Shown: positions 1 through 9,006 of the stretch, piece by piece
Layout of the letters: each line of letters begins with the position of its first letter
How positions within the stretch are numbered: the stretch's first letter is position 1
Assembly: GCA_965220235.1 (NCBI GenBank)
Contig: OZ244815.1
Coordinates: 2,108,001 to 2,172,000, forward strand
Direction: 5' to 3'
From: Bin55 sp965220235
GTDB taxonomy: Bacteria > Pseudomonadota > Gammaproteobacteria > Pseudomonadales > Azotimanducaceae
DNA length: 64,000 nt
Notes under the pieces: model-generated
What the model was told of the DNA's origin: nothing
The model's database searches: none
The model's input: the letters and a program-made list of their open reading frames with translations, nothing else
Translations under genes and position numbers: made by a program

Positions 1-60
1 ACCTATACCTGGTCAATGGTTAATCAGCAAACTGCCGTAGAGTCTTAGAAAACCATTCAG

Positions 61-82
61 TTGTGATAATTCGATTTCACAA
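61..82. repeat. 6-bp inverted repeat upstream of selO
   Basis: TTGTGA (61-66) and TCACAA (77-82) form perfect arms around a 10-base spacer, about 50 bases before the selO start. It may be a regulator site. The spacing is too wide for a CRP site, which has 6 bases between TGTGA and TCACA, so no regulator is named. The first 134 bases hold no other supported feature. Confidence 0.25.
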
Positions 83-134
83 TTAGACTGCCGATCGGGA
101 AGAGCTCCAATGCGGCTCAATTCTTGAGTCCTGT

Positions 135-1721
135 ATGACATTCATGAACATAACGATCGAAAATGACTTTGTTGGCTCGCTGCCAGCAGACCCGATTCAA
201 GAAAACTATCTGCGTCAAGTTCGAGGCGCGTGCTATTCCTTCGTAGAACCATCGAGAGTAGGTAAGCCCCAGCTGCTCGCCTACTCTTCCGAGCTCGCGA
301 AAAGTCTCGGATTTTCTCTCGCCGACTGCGAGTCTACCGAATTTCTCGAAGTTTTCGCAGGGAATTCCCTTCTCGAAGGTATGAAACCATTCGCGATGTG
401 CTATGGCGGGCATCAATTCGGTAACTGGGCGGGTCAATTAGGCGATGGACGTGCAATCACGCTAGGCGAACTCATCGACGAGGACGGGAACCGACAAGCT
501 CTGCAATTGAAAGGCGCGGGAAAGACGCCCTACTCTCGTTCCGCGGATGGACTGGCTGTATTGCGATCTTCGCTACGTGAATACGTGTGCAGCGAAGCGA
601 TGCACCATCTGGGAGTACCCACGACTCGCGCGTTAACGCTTATCGGCACGGGGGACGCAGTGGTTCGAGACATGCTTTATGACGGTCATCCCGCGCCTGA
701 ACCGGGCGCAATCGTGTGTCGAGTCGCACCGTCATTCGTGCGGTTCGGCAGCTTTGAAATTTGCGCCGCACAACGTGACCTGAATTTACTGAAGCAACTC
801 GCCGATTACACGATAGATTCTGATTTTCGAGCATTGCGAGACGAGTCGGAACCACAAAAGTACGTCGCATGGTTTGAGGAAGTTGTGGATCGGACCATCG
901 ACATGATTGTGCATTGGATGCGCGTCGGCTTTGTACATGGTGTCATGAACACCGACAACATGTCTATCCTCGGGTTAACGATTGACTATGGACCTTACGG
1001 GTGGCTTGAAGACTACGATCCGGACTGGACGCCGAATACGACCGATGCCGCGACGCGGAGATACCGCTACGGTCAGCAACCATGGGTTGCACAGTGGAAC
1101 TTACTTCAACTCGCAAATGCGATTGTTCCATTGATTGGAGAGACCAAACCGCTCGAGGATGCGCTAAATCGGTTTCCCCCGACCTATCAGGAACGGTGGG
1201 AACAAACTGTACGAAACAAGCTTGGACTTACCGAACTCGGTAGCAAAGAAACACCTTTGATCACCGAACTCGAGAACATCCTAAAACTCACAGAAACGGA
1301 CATGACGCTGTTCTTTCGTGAATTGGCAAATCTGAACGTCGACGCGACCATTTCGACGGAAGACCCGGTGCACGAAATGGAATCCGTCTTCTACGAACCA
1401 ACTTCAATCACCGCGAAACAACGTGAGCAGATGAATCAGTGGCTTCGTAGCTACGCCACCTTGATTAAACACCAGGATCAAAATCCCGAGCAACGCGTCG
1501 CTCGTATGAACGCGACAAATCCACTTTACGTACCGCGTAATTACCTCGCGCAACTTGCGATCGATGAGATCGAAAAGGGGAACCTTCAGTATCTCAAGGA
1601 CTGGATGGCAGTGCTGAAGAATCCATATACAGAACAACCCGGTAAGGAGTCATTCGCTACGAAACGCCCTGACTGGGCGAGAACGCGAGTGGGTTGTTCT
1701 ATGCTTTCATGTAGTTCTTAA
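135..1721 (+). CDS. selO: Protein adenylyltransferase SelO (YdiU/UPF0061 family)
   Basis: Pseudokinase-fold enzyme that, in this family, transfers AMP from ATP to Ser, Thr or Tyr residues of proteins and is linked to redox stress. It has 528 residues, close to full length. Visible motifs are GGHQFG (91-96), GDGRA (103-107), the nucleotide-binding KGAGKTPYSR with K126, the HGVMNTDN loop (268-275) and the metal-binding DYGP (284-287). The C-terminus ends in GCSMLSCSS, so cysteine occupies the site where animal SelO has selenocysteine. Two ATG codons, at 135 and 144, could start the protein; the first is used here and neither has a strong ribosome site. It stands alone, followed by a separate secreted peptidase gene. 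Family assignment is firm; substrates are not predictable. Confidence 0.96.
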   Translation: MTFMNITIENDFVGSLPADPIQENYLRQVRGACYSFVEPSRVGKPQLLAYSSELAKSLGFSLADCESTEFLEVFAGNSLLEGMKPFAMCYGGHQFGNWAGQLGDGRAITLGELIDEDGNRQALQLKGAGKTPYSRSADGLAVLRSSLREYVCSEAMHHLGVPTTRALTLIGTGDAVVRDMLYDGHPAPEPGAIVCRVAPSFVRFGSFEICAAQRDLNLLKQLADYTIDSDFRALRDESEPQKYVAWFEEVVDRTIDMIVHWMRVGFVHGVMNTDNMSILGLTIDYGPYGWLEDYDPDWTPNTTDAATRRYRYGQQPWVAQWNLLQLANAIVPLIGETKPLEDALNRFPPTYQERWEQTVRNKLGLTELGSKETPLITELENILKLTETDMTLFFRELANLNVDATISTEDPVHEMESVFYEPTSITAKQREQMNQWLRSYATLIKHQDQNPEQRVARMNATNPLYVPRNYLAQLAIDEIEKGNLQYLKDWMAVLKNPYTEQPGKESFATKRPDWARTRVGCSMLSCSS

Positions 1722-1823
1722 CAGCCAAGTCATGCAATGTGAGAGGGTTTGCGCCATGCTCACGTACGGTCATAAAGTACTACTTTATCTCGATTCGGGC
1801 ATCAATCGACTAGCGATTTAGGC

Positions 1824-2846
1824 ATGCGGATTTTTCATTTGACACGTTTTGTCATATCCGTAACAGTCGCCAGTGGTCTATACGCGCAGGACCCAGTTAT
1901 CAACGATGCCGATCTACAAATCGATACGGATTTCGGCGAGAACATTCTGGAGTTTGATTTCCCGGCGTTCGAAGTAGGTATTGCCGAATACCCCGACGGT
2001 CCGACAGGCGTCACGGTCTTCCGGTTCGAAAACGCAGTAAATACTGCGGTGGATATTCGTGGCGGTTCGCCAGGCTTTCTAGGAGACTACGGTCTCGTAC
2101 ATGCGATCAGTTTGGCAGGGGGCTCTCTGCTTGGATTAGAGGCAGCGTCCGGTGTTAGGGCTGGACTCTTCGCCGAGGACGAATATAGCACCAATTGGCT
2201 GGATATCCCGCTAGTTAGTGCGGGTGTGATTTTTGATTTTGGGCAACGCGACGACAGTATCTATCCAGACAAGCGTTTGGGCCGAGCCGCATTTGACAAT
2301 TTGAAATCGAATGAATTTCCGATGGGAGCGCGCGGCGCAGGCATTTCCGCGACTGTCGGTAAGCTCGTAGATTTCGAGGCAGGTGAATTTGCTGGGCAAG
2401 GAGCGGCGTTTCAAGACACAGACGGGGTCAAGATATTCGCGTGTGTCGTACTGAACGCCGTCGGCGTCATTTATGATCGCGAAGGCAATGTCGTGCTCGG
2501 AGAACTTGACGCAGAATCCAGAGCGCGAGCCAATTCAGGTTCGAATCTAAGTGTTCGGATCGGTTCCGGGTATGGCGTACAACACCAAAACCGTCCAACC
2601 GCTAACACGACACTTACCGTCGTCGTTACGAATCAAACAATTTGGGGGTTCGACCTCGTTCAGCAAGCACGTCAGGTGCACAGCTCAATGGCTCGAGCGA
2701 TACAACCATTTCATACGCCTACCGACGGCGATGTGCTCTGGTTCGTATCGACAAGCGAAGCCGAAATGACCGATGTCACATTAACCGATTTCGGAATAAT
2801 GGCTTCAGATGTGGTGTGGGATGCAGTTTTGGCAGCTCAGCCCTAA
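1824..2846 (+). CDS. Secreted P1-family peptidase (S58, DmpA-like)
   Basis: N-terminal-nucleophile hydrolase related to DmpA/BapA aminopeptidases, which mature by self-cleavage. The N-terminus is a classic signal peptide with likely cleavage after LYA (residue 21), so the product should be periplasmic. Family marks include VDIRGGSPG (77-84), VHAISLAGGS (92-101) followed by GLEAASGVR, GAGISATVGK (171-180) and the NTT segment (261-263), which precedes the beta-strand carrying the nucleophile in relatives; a Thr there is the likely nucleophile (inference). At 340 residues it has normal family length. It is convergent with hisG 30 bases downstream. The substrate is unknown; family members act on D-amino acid amides, beta-peptides or small peptides. 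Confidence 0.85.
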   Translation: MRIFHLTRFVISVTVASGLYAQDPVINDADLQIDTDFGENILEFDFPAFEVGIAEYPDGPTGVTVFRFENAVNTAVDIRGGSPGFLGDYGLVHAISLAGGSLLGLEAASGVRAGLFAEDEYSTNWLDIPLVSAGVIFDFGQRDDSIYPDKRLGRAAFDNLKSNEFPMGARGAGISATVGKLVDFEAGEFAGQGAAFQDTDGVKIFACVVLNAVGVIYDREGNVVLGELDAESRARANSGSNLSVRIGSGYGVQHQNRPTANTTLTVVVTNQTIWGFDLVQQARQVHSSMARAIQPFHTPTDGDVLWFVSTSEAEMTDVTLTDFGIMASDVVWDAVLAAQP

Positions 2847-2876
2847 ATCGCAGACTTGCCTACAAGGTCGCTATGG

Positions 2877-3755
2877 TCAGTCGATCAACTTGTTGATTGG
2901 ATACTCCACGATTCCCCGCGCGCCCGCTTCAATCAATTGCGGCACAATCGCTCGTACAGTGCTTTCGTCGACGATCGCATTAAGATCAACCCAGTCCTCA
3001 TCAGTCAGCGCAGAAATTGTGGGTTTTTGAAGCGCGGGTAGTATCGATTCAACGGCTTTAACTGCATCCTTGTGCACATTCATCATCAAGCCAACCTTGC
3101 CTTCTGCATGCAGACAAGCTTTGAGCATCATGGCAATGTTTTCGACTTTATCGCGTTTCCATTGCTCTTCATACGCGTCGTGATTTGCGATCAGTCGCGG
3201 CGTGCTCTGCATGACTTCATCAACGATCCGAAGGTTGTTGGCACATAATGAACTGCCCGTTTCCGTTATCTCAACGATCGCGTCAACTAGCATGGGTGGT
3301 TTCACTTCGGTAGCCCCCCAGGAAAACTCAACATCAGCCGTTACTCCGTGCTTTGCAAGCCAGCTTTGCGTAAGGTTGACAGCTTCCGTAGCGATGCGCT
3401 TTCCTTCTAGGTCACGAACACTCTGAATCTCCGATTCATTAGGGACTGCGAGCACCCAGCGGATCGGACGCCGACTAACTTTGGAGAACACAAGTTCGCA
3501 GATTTCCTGTACATCTGCGCCCGTTTCCTGAATCCAGTCCAGTCCGGTAATCCCCGCATCCAATACGCCTAGCTCGACGTAACGAGCCATTTCCTGCGCT
3601 CGGACCAACAGACACTCGATATCTGGATCATCGATCGTTGGGTAGTACGATCGACTTGAGAACGAAATCACATATCCCGCGCGCCCGAATAACTCACCCG
3701 TAGCTTCCTGTAGGCTGCCGGAAGGCAGACCTAGTTTGAGTGTACTTCGCATCAT
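2877..3755 (-). CDS. hisG: ATP phosphoribosyltransferase, long form
   Basis: Catalyses the first step of histidine synthesis: ATP plus PRPP gives phosphoribosyl-ATP. About 292 residues, so this is the long form carrying the C-terminal histidine-sensing domain and not needing HisZ. Visible marks: LGLPSGSLQEAT at the N-terminus, the LDAGITGLDW segment, EITETGSSLCANNL in the PRPP site region, and a C-terminal part with VGLMMNVHKDA. The open frame runs 30 codons further upstream, but the ATG at 3755 overlaps the hisI stop (ATGA), which fits translational coupling; a second ATG follows at once at 3752. The product is expected in the cytosol, feedback-inhibited by histidine. hisI lies directly upstream in one operon. 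Confidence 0.95.
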   Translation of the reverse strand: MMRSTLKLGLPSGSLQEATGELFGRAGYVISFSSRSYYPTIDDPDIECLLVRAQEMARYVELGVLDAGITGLDWIQETGADVQEICELVFSKVSRRPIRWVLAVPNESEIQSVRDLEGKRIATEAVNLTQSWLAKHGVTADVEFSWGATEVKPPMLVDAIVEITETGSSLCANNLRIVDEVMQSTPRLIANHDAYEEQWKRDKVENIAMMLKACLHAEGKVGLMMNVHKDAVKAVESILPALQKPTISALTDEDWVDLNAIVDESTVRAIVPQLIEAGARGIVEYPINKLID

Positions 3756-4135
3756 TTCGACCCGTACACGGCTTTCGGATCGAAAACTTTCTCTGCAATG
3801 ATCGATTCCTCGCCGGAAGAGGGGTCGATTTCTCGGAAAAAGCAACTCTCGTAACCTTCGTGACAGGCGGCGCCACCAATCTGCTCAACCTTAACCAGCA
3901 CAGCGTCCGCGTCGCAGTCGTAGTAAATGTGTTTTAGTTTCTGCACGTGACCGCTCGTCTCACCTTTTCGCCAGAGCGACTGGCGGCTGCGTGAGTAGTA
4001 ACAAACTCTGCGTGTTTGCAAGGTTTCCTCATACGCTGCTTGATTCATATACGCAAGCATGAGTACTTTTCCGTCGTCATGATTTTGCGCGATCACTGGG
4101 ATGAGTTCACTTTTTTGAAAGTCAGGTCCAATCAT
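3752..4135 (-). CDS. hisI: Phosphoribosyl-AMP cyclohydrolase
   Basis: Opens the purine ring of phosphoribosyl-AMP in the third step of histidine synthesis. It is a 127-residue stand-alone HisI with no fused HisE pyrophosphohydrolase domain. Motifs: YYSRSRQSLWRKGETSGHVQ in the middle, the metal-binding DCDAD, and CHEGYESCFF with the zinc cysteines. The stop codon overlaps the hisG start by four bases, so the two are co-transcribed and probably co-translated. The hisE partner and the rest of the pathway must be elsewhere. Confidence 0.96.
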   Translation of the reverse strand: MIGPDFQKSELIPVIAQNHDDGKVLMLAYMNQAAYEETLQTRRVCYYSRSRQSLWRKGETSGHVQKLKHIYYDCDADAVLVKVEQIGGAACHEGYESCFFREIDPSSGEESIIAEKVFDPKAVYGSK

Positions 4136-4185
4136 GTCGCAACGGAGTCAGTTAAAACGGTTTAAATTGAGTGAGAAGTCATGAA

Positions 4186-4226
4186 CATCCGTAGGTTGCA
4201 CGTACCGACGCACGAGGCTACGGATG
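4186..4226. repeat. 9-bp perfect inverted repeat in the hisI/aminotransferase gap
   Basis: CATCCGTAG (4186-4194) and CTACGGATG (4218-4226) are perfect arms around 23 bases, so RNA from either strand could form a hairpin. A 19-codon frame (ATG at 4181, TAA after GSGA-like end near 4238-4240) covers it on the + strand and contains two His codons; it could be chance. The rest of the 269-base gap between the divergent genes holds nothing else I can support. Confidence 0.35.
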
Positions 4227-4404
4227 AATCGGGTGCGTAATTATCAAAAGACCGTGCTGCATTGACAGCAATCGATGTTTCGTCAAGCAGCATACGGCAA
4301 TCAACTCAATACAGTTTCCGATCATTCTCCATCACGTTTAGGTCCTTACGAACCCGCGCAAATATCATGCCCTCCTTCACGTCTGACCCAACCGAGCGAA
4401 TTCA

Positions 4405-5595
4405 ATGATCTTGTCAGAAAAAATGAGTCGACTAGGCACGGAAACGGCCTTCGAGGTTCTTGCCCGCGCTGAAGCGCTGAAGGCATCCGGTCGTGACATC
4501 ATCAATCTCGGAATAGGTCAACCGGACTTCAAGACACCGTCTCACATTGTTGAAGCGGCAGTCAAAGCACTGTATGACGGTCACCATGGCTATACGCCAG
4601 CACCCGGTATCCCGCCCCTCAGAGAAGCTGTTGCACAAGACATCCTGAATTGGCGCGGTGTTGAAGTCAATCCCGACAACGTGCTAATCGTGCCGGGGGG
4701 CAAGGTCACCATGTTCTTCGCGATCCTTATGTTCGGTGAAGAAGGATCTGAAATCCTCTACCCGAATCCCGGGTTTCCAATTTATGAGTCTGTCATTAAT
4801 TTCTCGGGAGCGAAAGCAGTACCGATCCCGCTCGTCGAATCGCTCGGTTTCTCATTCAACGCTGAAACCGTACTTGATCTTATGACACCCAATACGCGAT
4901 TGGTCATCATCAATTCGCCTGCAAACCCAACCGGCGGAGCAGTCCCTAAAGCAGAGATCGACAAGCTTGTAGACGGTCTTGAGGCGTTCCCTAATGCGGT
5001 CATCATGAGCGATGAAATCTATGCACGTATCTGCTACGGCGACGAAGATCACGTATCGCTGCTTAGTTATCCACAGGTTCGCGATCGTCTGATCCTGCTG
5101 GACGGCTGGAGCAAGACCTACGCGATGACGGGATGGCGTATGGGATATTCAGTTTGGCCAGAGTCACTAATTGATCATGCGACTCGATTGGCGATTAACT
5201 GCCATTCATGTGTGAACGCGTCCGCGCAATACGCCGGAATCGCAGCTTTGCAGGGACCGCAAGACTCGGTCGACGAAATGGTCAAGGCATTCGAAGAACG
5301 ACGCACAGTGATCGTCGAGGGGTTGAATGGTCTTGCAGGGATCACGTGCACCGAACCACTAGGTGCTTTCTACACGTTTCCGAATATCACAGGTACCGGT
5401 TTAACTGCGTCTCAACTGCAAAACCAGATGCTTGAGGAAGCCGGCGTTGCGACCGTTGCTGGAACTTCATTTGGTGCGTACGGTGAAGGGTATATTCGAT
5501 TCTCTTATGCCGCATCATTGGATGAGATCACCGAAGCAATTCAACGTATCGATGATTTTTTGGGAACGATTGGCGTAAACGAAGTCGCTTCTTAA
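4405..5595 (+). CDS. Class I/II PLP-dependent aminotransferase
   Basis: Fold-type I aminotransferase, 396 residues, most like aspartate or aromatic aminotransferases of the AspC/PatA-like subgroup. Visible residues: GQPDF (38-42), the substrate loop with YTPAPGIPPLREA (63-75), NSPANPTGG (170-178) with the PLP-contacting Asn, SDEIYA (202-207), and the Schiff-base lysine K237 in SKTYAMTGWRMGY; the C-terminal YIRFSY supplies the substrate-carboxylate Arg. It should move amino groups between an amino acid and a 2-oxo acid in the cytosol. Substrate cannot be settled from sequence. It is convergent with the broken oligopeptidase gene only four bases away. Confidence 0.9.
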   Translation: MILSEKMSRLGTETAFEVLARAEALKASGRDIINLGIGQPDFKTPSHIVEAAVKALYDGHHGYTPAPGIPPLREAVAQDILNWRGVEVNPDNVLIVPGGKVTMFFAILMFGEEGSEILYPNPGFPIYESVINFSGAKAVPIPLVESLGFSFNAETVLDLMTPNTRLVIINSPANPTGGAVPKAEIDKLVDGLEAFPNAVIMSDEIYARICYGDEDHVSLLSYPQVRDRLILLDGWSKTYAMTGWRMGYSVWPESLIDHATRLAINCHSCVNASAQYAGIAALQGPQDSVDEMVKAFEERRTVIVEGLNGLAGITCTEPLGAFYTFPNITGTGLTASQLQNQMLEEAGVATVAGTSFGAYGEGYIRFSYAASLDEITEAIQRIDDFLGTIGVNEVAS

Positions 5596-5599
5596 TCAA

Positions 5600-7621
5600 T
5601 CAGTTTCGAATCCCACTGTGGCGAAGTAGCGCGTCGTTCTGAGGCGCTCTACCACGGAAATTCGAGAACATCTCGCTGGCTTTCACAGAACTTCCGACCT
5701 CCAGTATTTCCTGAAGGAATCTGCTGCTCGTTTCACGATTGTCCAGACCTTCTTCCTCGAATGCCGCAAACGCGTCGGATGAGAGCACTTCCGCCCAAAG
5801 ATAGCTGTAGTAACCTGCGGCATAACCACCAGCGAATATATGCGCAAATCCCCATGGAAAACGGTCGTAGTCTTTGTTTGGCAGCATCCCCGTACGTTCG
5901 CGGATTGCGCGCATCGTACCTAATGGATTGAAACCTGCTGTTTGCATGTGAAGCGTTAGGTCAAGTAGCCCAAACTCAAGCTGACGAACCATGGCGATAC
6001 CAGAATTGAAATTCTTAGCCTCGATCAGTCGATTGAGGAGCTCTGTAGGTAGTGTTTCACCCGACTCAAAGTGCTTCGAGATTCGCCGTAGCGAATCTGC
6101 TTGCCAACACCAGTTTTCCATAAACTGACTTGGGAGCTCGATTGCGTCCCACTCAACGCCGTTGATACCAGACACGGTCGCATAAGGTTGTTGCGTGAGC
6201 ATGTGGTGGAGACCGTGGCCGAATTCGTGGAACAGAGTAACGACTTCAGAGTGCGTCAGTAACGAAGGATTACCTTCGGTTGGTGGTGTGAAGTTACACG
6301 TCAAATACGCAACTGGTAACGTAAGTTCATTACCTACCGAACGCCGACTTCTGCAGTCCGCCATCCACGCACCGCCACGTTTTTTCTCTCGTGCGAACGC
6401 GTCGAGGTAGAAACGCGCGATGACCTCATTCGAGCGAGCGATTTCATAGTAACGGACATCTTCATGCCACGCTGAAGGTGCTTCCTTTCGCTCAATTCGT
6501 ACGTCAAACAGATCCTGAACAACCCCGAACATCCCATCTACGACCCGGTCGAGAGGGAAATAAGGTTTGAGTTGAGCATCTGCGACGTCGTACAGCGATT
6601 CACGCATGCGTTCCGCGACGAAATTCAGATCCCAAGGTTCAAGCGAAGTAATCTCAAGTTCGTCCTTGGCAAAGACACGCATTCGCTCAAGTTCCCCTTG
6701 CGCCTGCGGTTGTGCCTTAGCGAGCAAATCCTCTAGAAAGGACTTCACTTCGTTCGCGGAGCTCGCCATCTTCGGATCGATCGAGTATTCAGCGAAACAA
6801 TCGAAACCAACCAAACGTGCTAATTCCGTGCGGTTGACGAGTATTTCCTCGATTACAGCCGTATTGTCGAACTCACCGCCATTTGGTCCACTATCTGACG
6901 CTCGCGTCGTGTTTGCGTGATACATTTCTTCCCGTAACGTACGGTTCTCGCAGTGCATCATGATGCTTGCATAACACGCCATGTCGAGTGTTAGCAGGTA
7001 TCCCTCAAGCTCTCGCCTCTCTGCCGCTGCTCTTGCAACTGCCAGGTTCGGTTCTGGAATACCCTTCAATTGCTCAACGTTATCAACGTGTTTCGTCCAG
7101 GCATCGGTGGCGTCTAATAGGTTGTTGGCGAAAGTACTGCTTAGATGTGTGAGCTTTTGCCGCAGTTGCTTAAAACGTTCTCGATCATCTTCGTCCAACG
7201 CAACCCCATTTCGTCTAAAGGTTCGAAGCGAGTCCTCGATCATTTTTCGTTGCGCCGCACTAAATGTTTGCGATCGCTCACTTTCCGCGAGTGTACTTAT
7301 CCGCTCGTACAGCGGTCTGGACTGACTAAGTCGGGTTGAGTGCTCCGTTAGTTTTTGAACCGCATCATCGTGGGCTTTTCGTAGTTCATCGTTGCTAACA
7401 ACAGCGTTTAGGTGAGATACTGGTGCCTACGAATCGTTCAATTCGACTTCCAATGACTCCATCGGCATCATGAGGTTGTCCCAAGTGGGTTCGGTCTTCG
7501 CCGTGTCAACGATTAGTTCAACTTCCTCCTCGTGCCTTTCAATCAGTTTGTCGATGAAGGGCACCACTTCATTCGCGTCGATCGCCTGATGGTCCGGTAG
7601 GTTGTGGATCGTTGTGCGCAT
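5600..7621 (-). pseudogene. prlC: Oligopeptidase A (M3 zinc peptidase) with an in-frame amber codon
   Basis: The frame is continuous over 674 codons, matching the usual ~680 residues, except for one TAG at 7427-7429 (codon 65). The N-terminal 64 residues end ...ELNDS; after the TAG the same frame runs on with APVSHLNAV, a conserved block of the family (PrlC has SPVSHLN at this place), so no frameshift is needed. Relatives often carry a large aromatic residue just before this block, so a TGG to TAG change is the simplest lesion. The rest is intact: the zinc site HEFGH at full-length position 465-469, GGAWM, ELPSQFMENW and FAGGYAAGYYSYLWAE. Restart at the ATG at 7243 would give 547 residues lacking the N-terminal helical part. 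Family function: cytosolic degradation of signal peptides and other short peptides. It may be a pseudogene, a sequencing error, or a truncated active product. Confidence 0.85.
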
Positions 7622-7685
7622 GTGTATCAGAATTAGTAAATCGCAAAGCGTTTAATTTTCGTCACTGTAGAACACGTCGAATGCA

Positions 7686-8111
7686 ATGGCTATCAAAAAC
7701 GTCTTCGGTATGGTTGAAGAGGTCAAGAAAGATCTTGAAAACCTCTCGCTCGAAGATCTGGACCGCGAACTAAGAGATCGAGACGACCTTCTGCTTCTCG
7801 ATATTCGCGAGATTCAGGAATATGTCGATTTAGGTACGATCCCGTCTGCGATCAACGCACCTCGAGGGATGCTTGAATTCTGGGCGGACCCAGCGAGTCC
7901 TTATTACCGTGATTACTTTGAGGAAGACAAACGTGTTGTGCTGTTCTGTGCCGGTGGCGGTCGCTCAGCTTTCGCAGCTAAGGCACTAAAGGAGATGGGA
8001 TATGCGGACGTCGCCCACCTCGAAGCTGGGTTCAATGGGTGGGCCGAATCAGGAAGGCGGGTAGAAGACACCGCCGCAAAATCGCGATGGGTACGTAAAC
8101 CCCGCGACTGA
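7686..8111 (+). CDS. Rhodanese-domain sulfurtransferase
   Basis: Single rhodanese domain of 141 residues. The active-site loop is CAGGGRSA with the persulfide cysteine C88; LLLLDIRE (35-42) and AINAPRGMLEFW are usual domain landmarks. It probably moves sulfane sulfur from a donor to a thiol acceptor in the cytosol; there is no signal peptide. The ATG at 7686 is chosen and lies 64 bases from the divergent prlC start, so the two share a promoter region. It is convergent with the MaoC gene. The physiological donor is not predictable. Confidence 0.9.
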   Translation: MAIKNVFGMVEEVKKDLENLSLEDLDRELRDRDDLLLLDIREIQEYVDLGTIPSAINAPRGMLEFWADPASPYYRDYFEEDKRVVLFCAGGGRSAFAAKALKEMGYADVAHLEAGFNGWAESGRRVEDTAAKSRWVRKPRD

Positions 8112-8121
8112 CGACCGGAGT

Positions 8122-8994
8122 TCAACCATATTCGAAGTAGGCGTTCGAGACAACCACCCGATCGCCAACGACTCCCTCGAATATCAATCGATCTTCGCCT
8201 TCGTTCCAACCACGAATGATCAAGTCGTCGCCTGGAAAGACGGGCGACGAAAAGCGCACTTTGATCTTCTTAAAACGAGACTGATCGTTATCACAAATCG
8301 CACCCAGCAACTGTTGGGCACAATGACCGAAAGTACATAACCCATGCAAGATCGGTGTGTCAAATCCGCCGAATCGTGCCGCTTCAGGATCGATATGCAA
8401 CGAGTTGTAGTCACCTGACAAGCGATATATGTGAGCCTGATTTTCGCCAATACGAACGGCTAAATTCACATCCGGAGCCGAGTCAGGTACAGCGATCTTT
8501 TGCGAGAATGTCTGTCCTACTCCCTCAAACGGTTCGATGTCCCCAAGCTGTTCAACACCTCGCCGAAACGAACCGTTCACCATGCGAACGCAGTCTTCTC
8601 CATCCGCGTTCGCCACGATGCTCTCATATTCGCAGAAACCGTTTCCTTTTCCGCGGGGGTGAACCCCAATCAAGCGTGAACGCACAGTGACGGTACCGCG
8701 AGTCGGTAACGGTTTCAATATTTCCAGATATCGTTCGGCGTCAATGTTGAGTGGCCCCGGAGAATTCGGTATGTGTCCACTATCAACCGGAGCTCCAGCA
8801 CCGCCCCACCGAATCGAAAACGTTGGGAAAACCGCGAAATCCGGATTGGCTTCATAGATGTAACGTAAATCGTTGATACCAATACCAACCGCGTACAGCA
8901 GCACGTCCCGTTGGTCGTAGGAAATCGAAACAGGATCGCCCCACGGGCCAGGATTCCCGTCGGGTAAGGCTGCTTGAGCGTTGTAGGTCGCCAC
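8122..8994 (-). CDS. MaoC-type (R)-enoyl-CoA hydratase, double hotdog
   Basis: 290 residues with two hotdog repeats like the hydratase-2 part of peroxisomal multifunctional enzyme 2. The C-terminal half carries the hydratase motif YRLSGDYNSLHIDPEAA with catalytic D195 and H200, followed by PILHGL. The N-terminal half is the degenerate repeat (YAVGIG, then FPTF) that holds the acyl chain. It is expected to hydrate trans-2-enoyl-CoA to (R)-3-hydroxyacyl-CoA. Start is a GTG at 8994, 12 bases behind the thiolase stop, so it is the last gene of a thiolase/DUF35/MaoC operon. Double-hotdog members accept bulky chains, including sterol side chains; which acyl-CoA is used here is inference. Confidence 0.92.
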   Translation of the reverse strand: MATYNAQAALPDGNPGPWGDPVSISYDQRDVLLYAVGIGINDLRYIYEANPDFAVFPTFSIRWGGAGAPVDSGHIPNSPGPLNIDAERYLEILKPLPTRGTVTVRSRLIGVHPRGKGNGFCEYESIVANADGEDCVRMVNGSFRRGVEQLGDIEPFEGVGQTFSQKIAVPDSAPDVNLAVRIGENQAHIYRLSGDYNSLHIDPEAARFGGFDTPILHGLCTFGHCAQQLLGAICDNDQSRFKKIKVRFSSPVFPGDDLIIRGWNEGEDRLIFEGVVGDRVVVSNAYFEYG

Positions 8995-9006
8995 GGATTT
9001 AATCCT

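Noticed and set aside
61..82. CRP-like site TGTGA...TCACA upstream of selO
   Set aside because: The spacer is 10 bases, not 6, so it does not fit CRP; kept only as an unnamed inverted repeat.
7427..7429. Pyrrolysine or programmed readthrough at the prlC amber codon
   Set aside because: No pyl genes or stimulating structure seen, and TAG ends many normal genes here; kept as a mutation or error.
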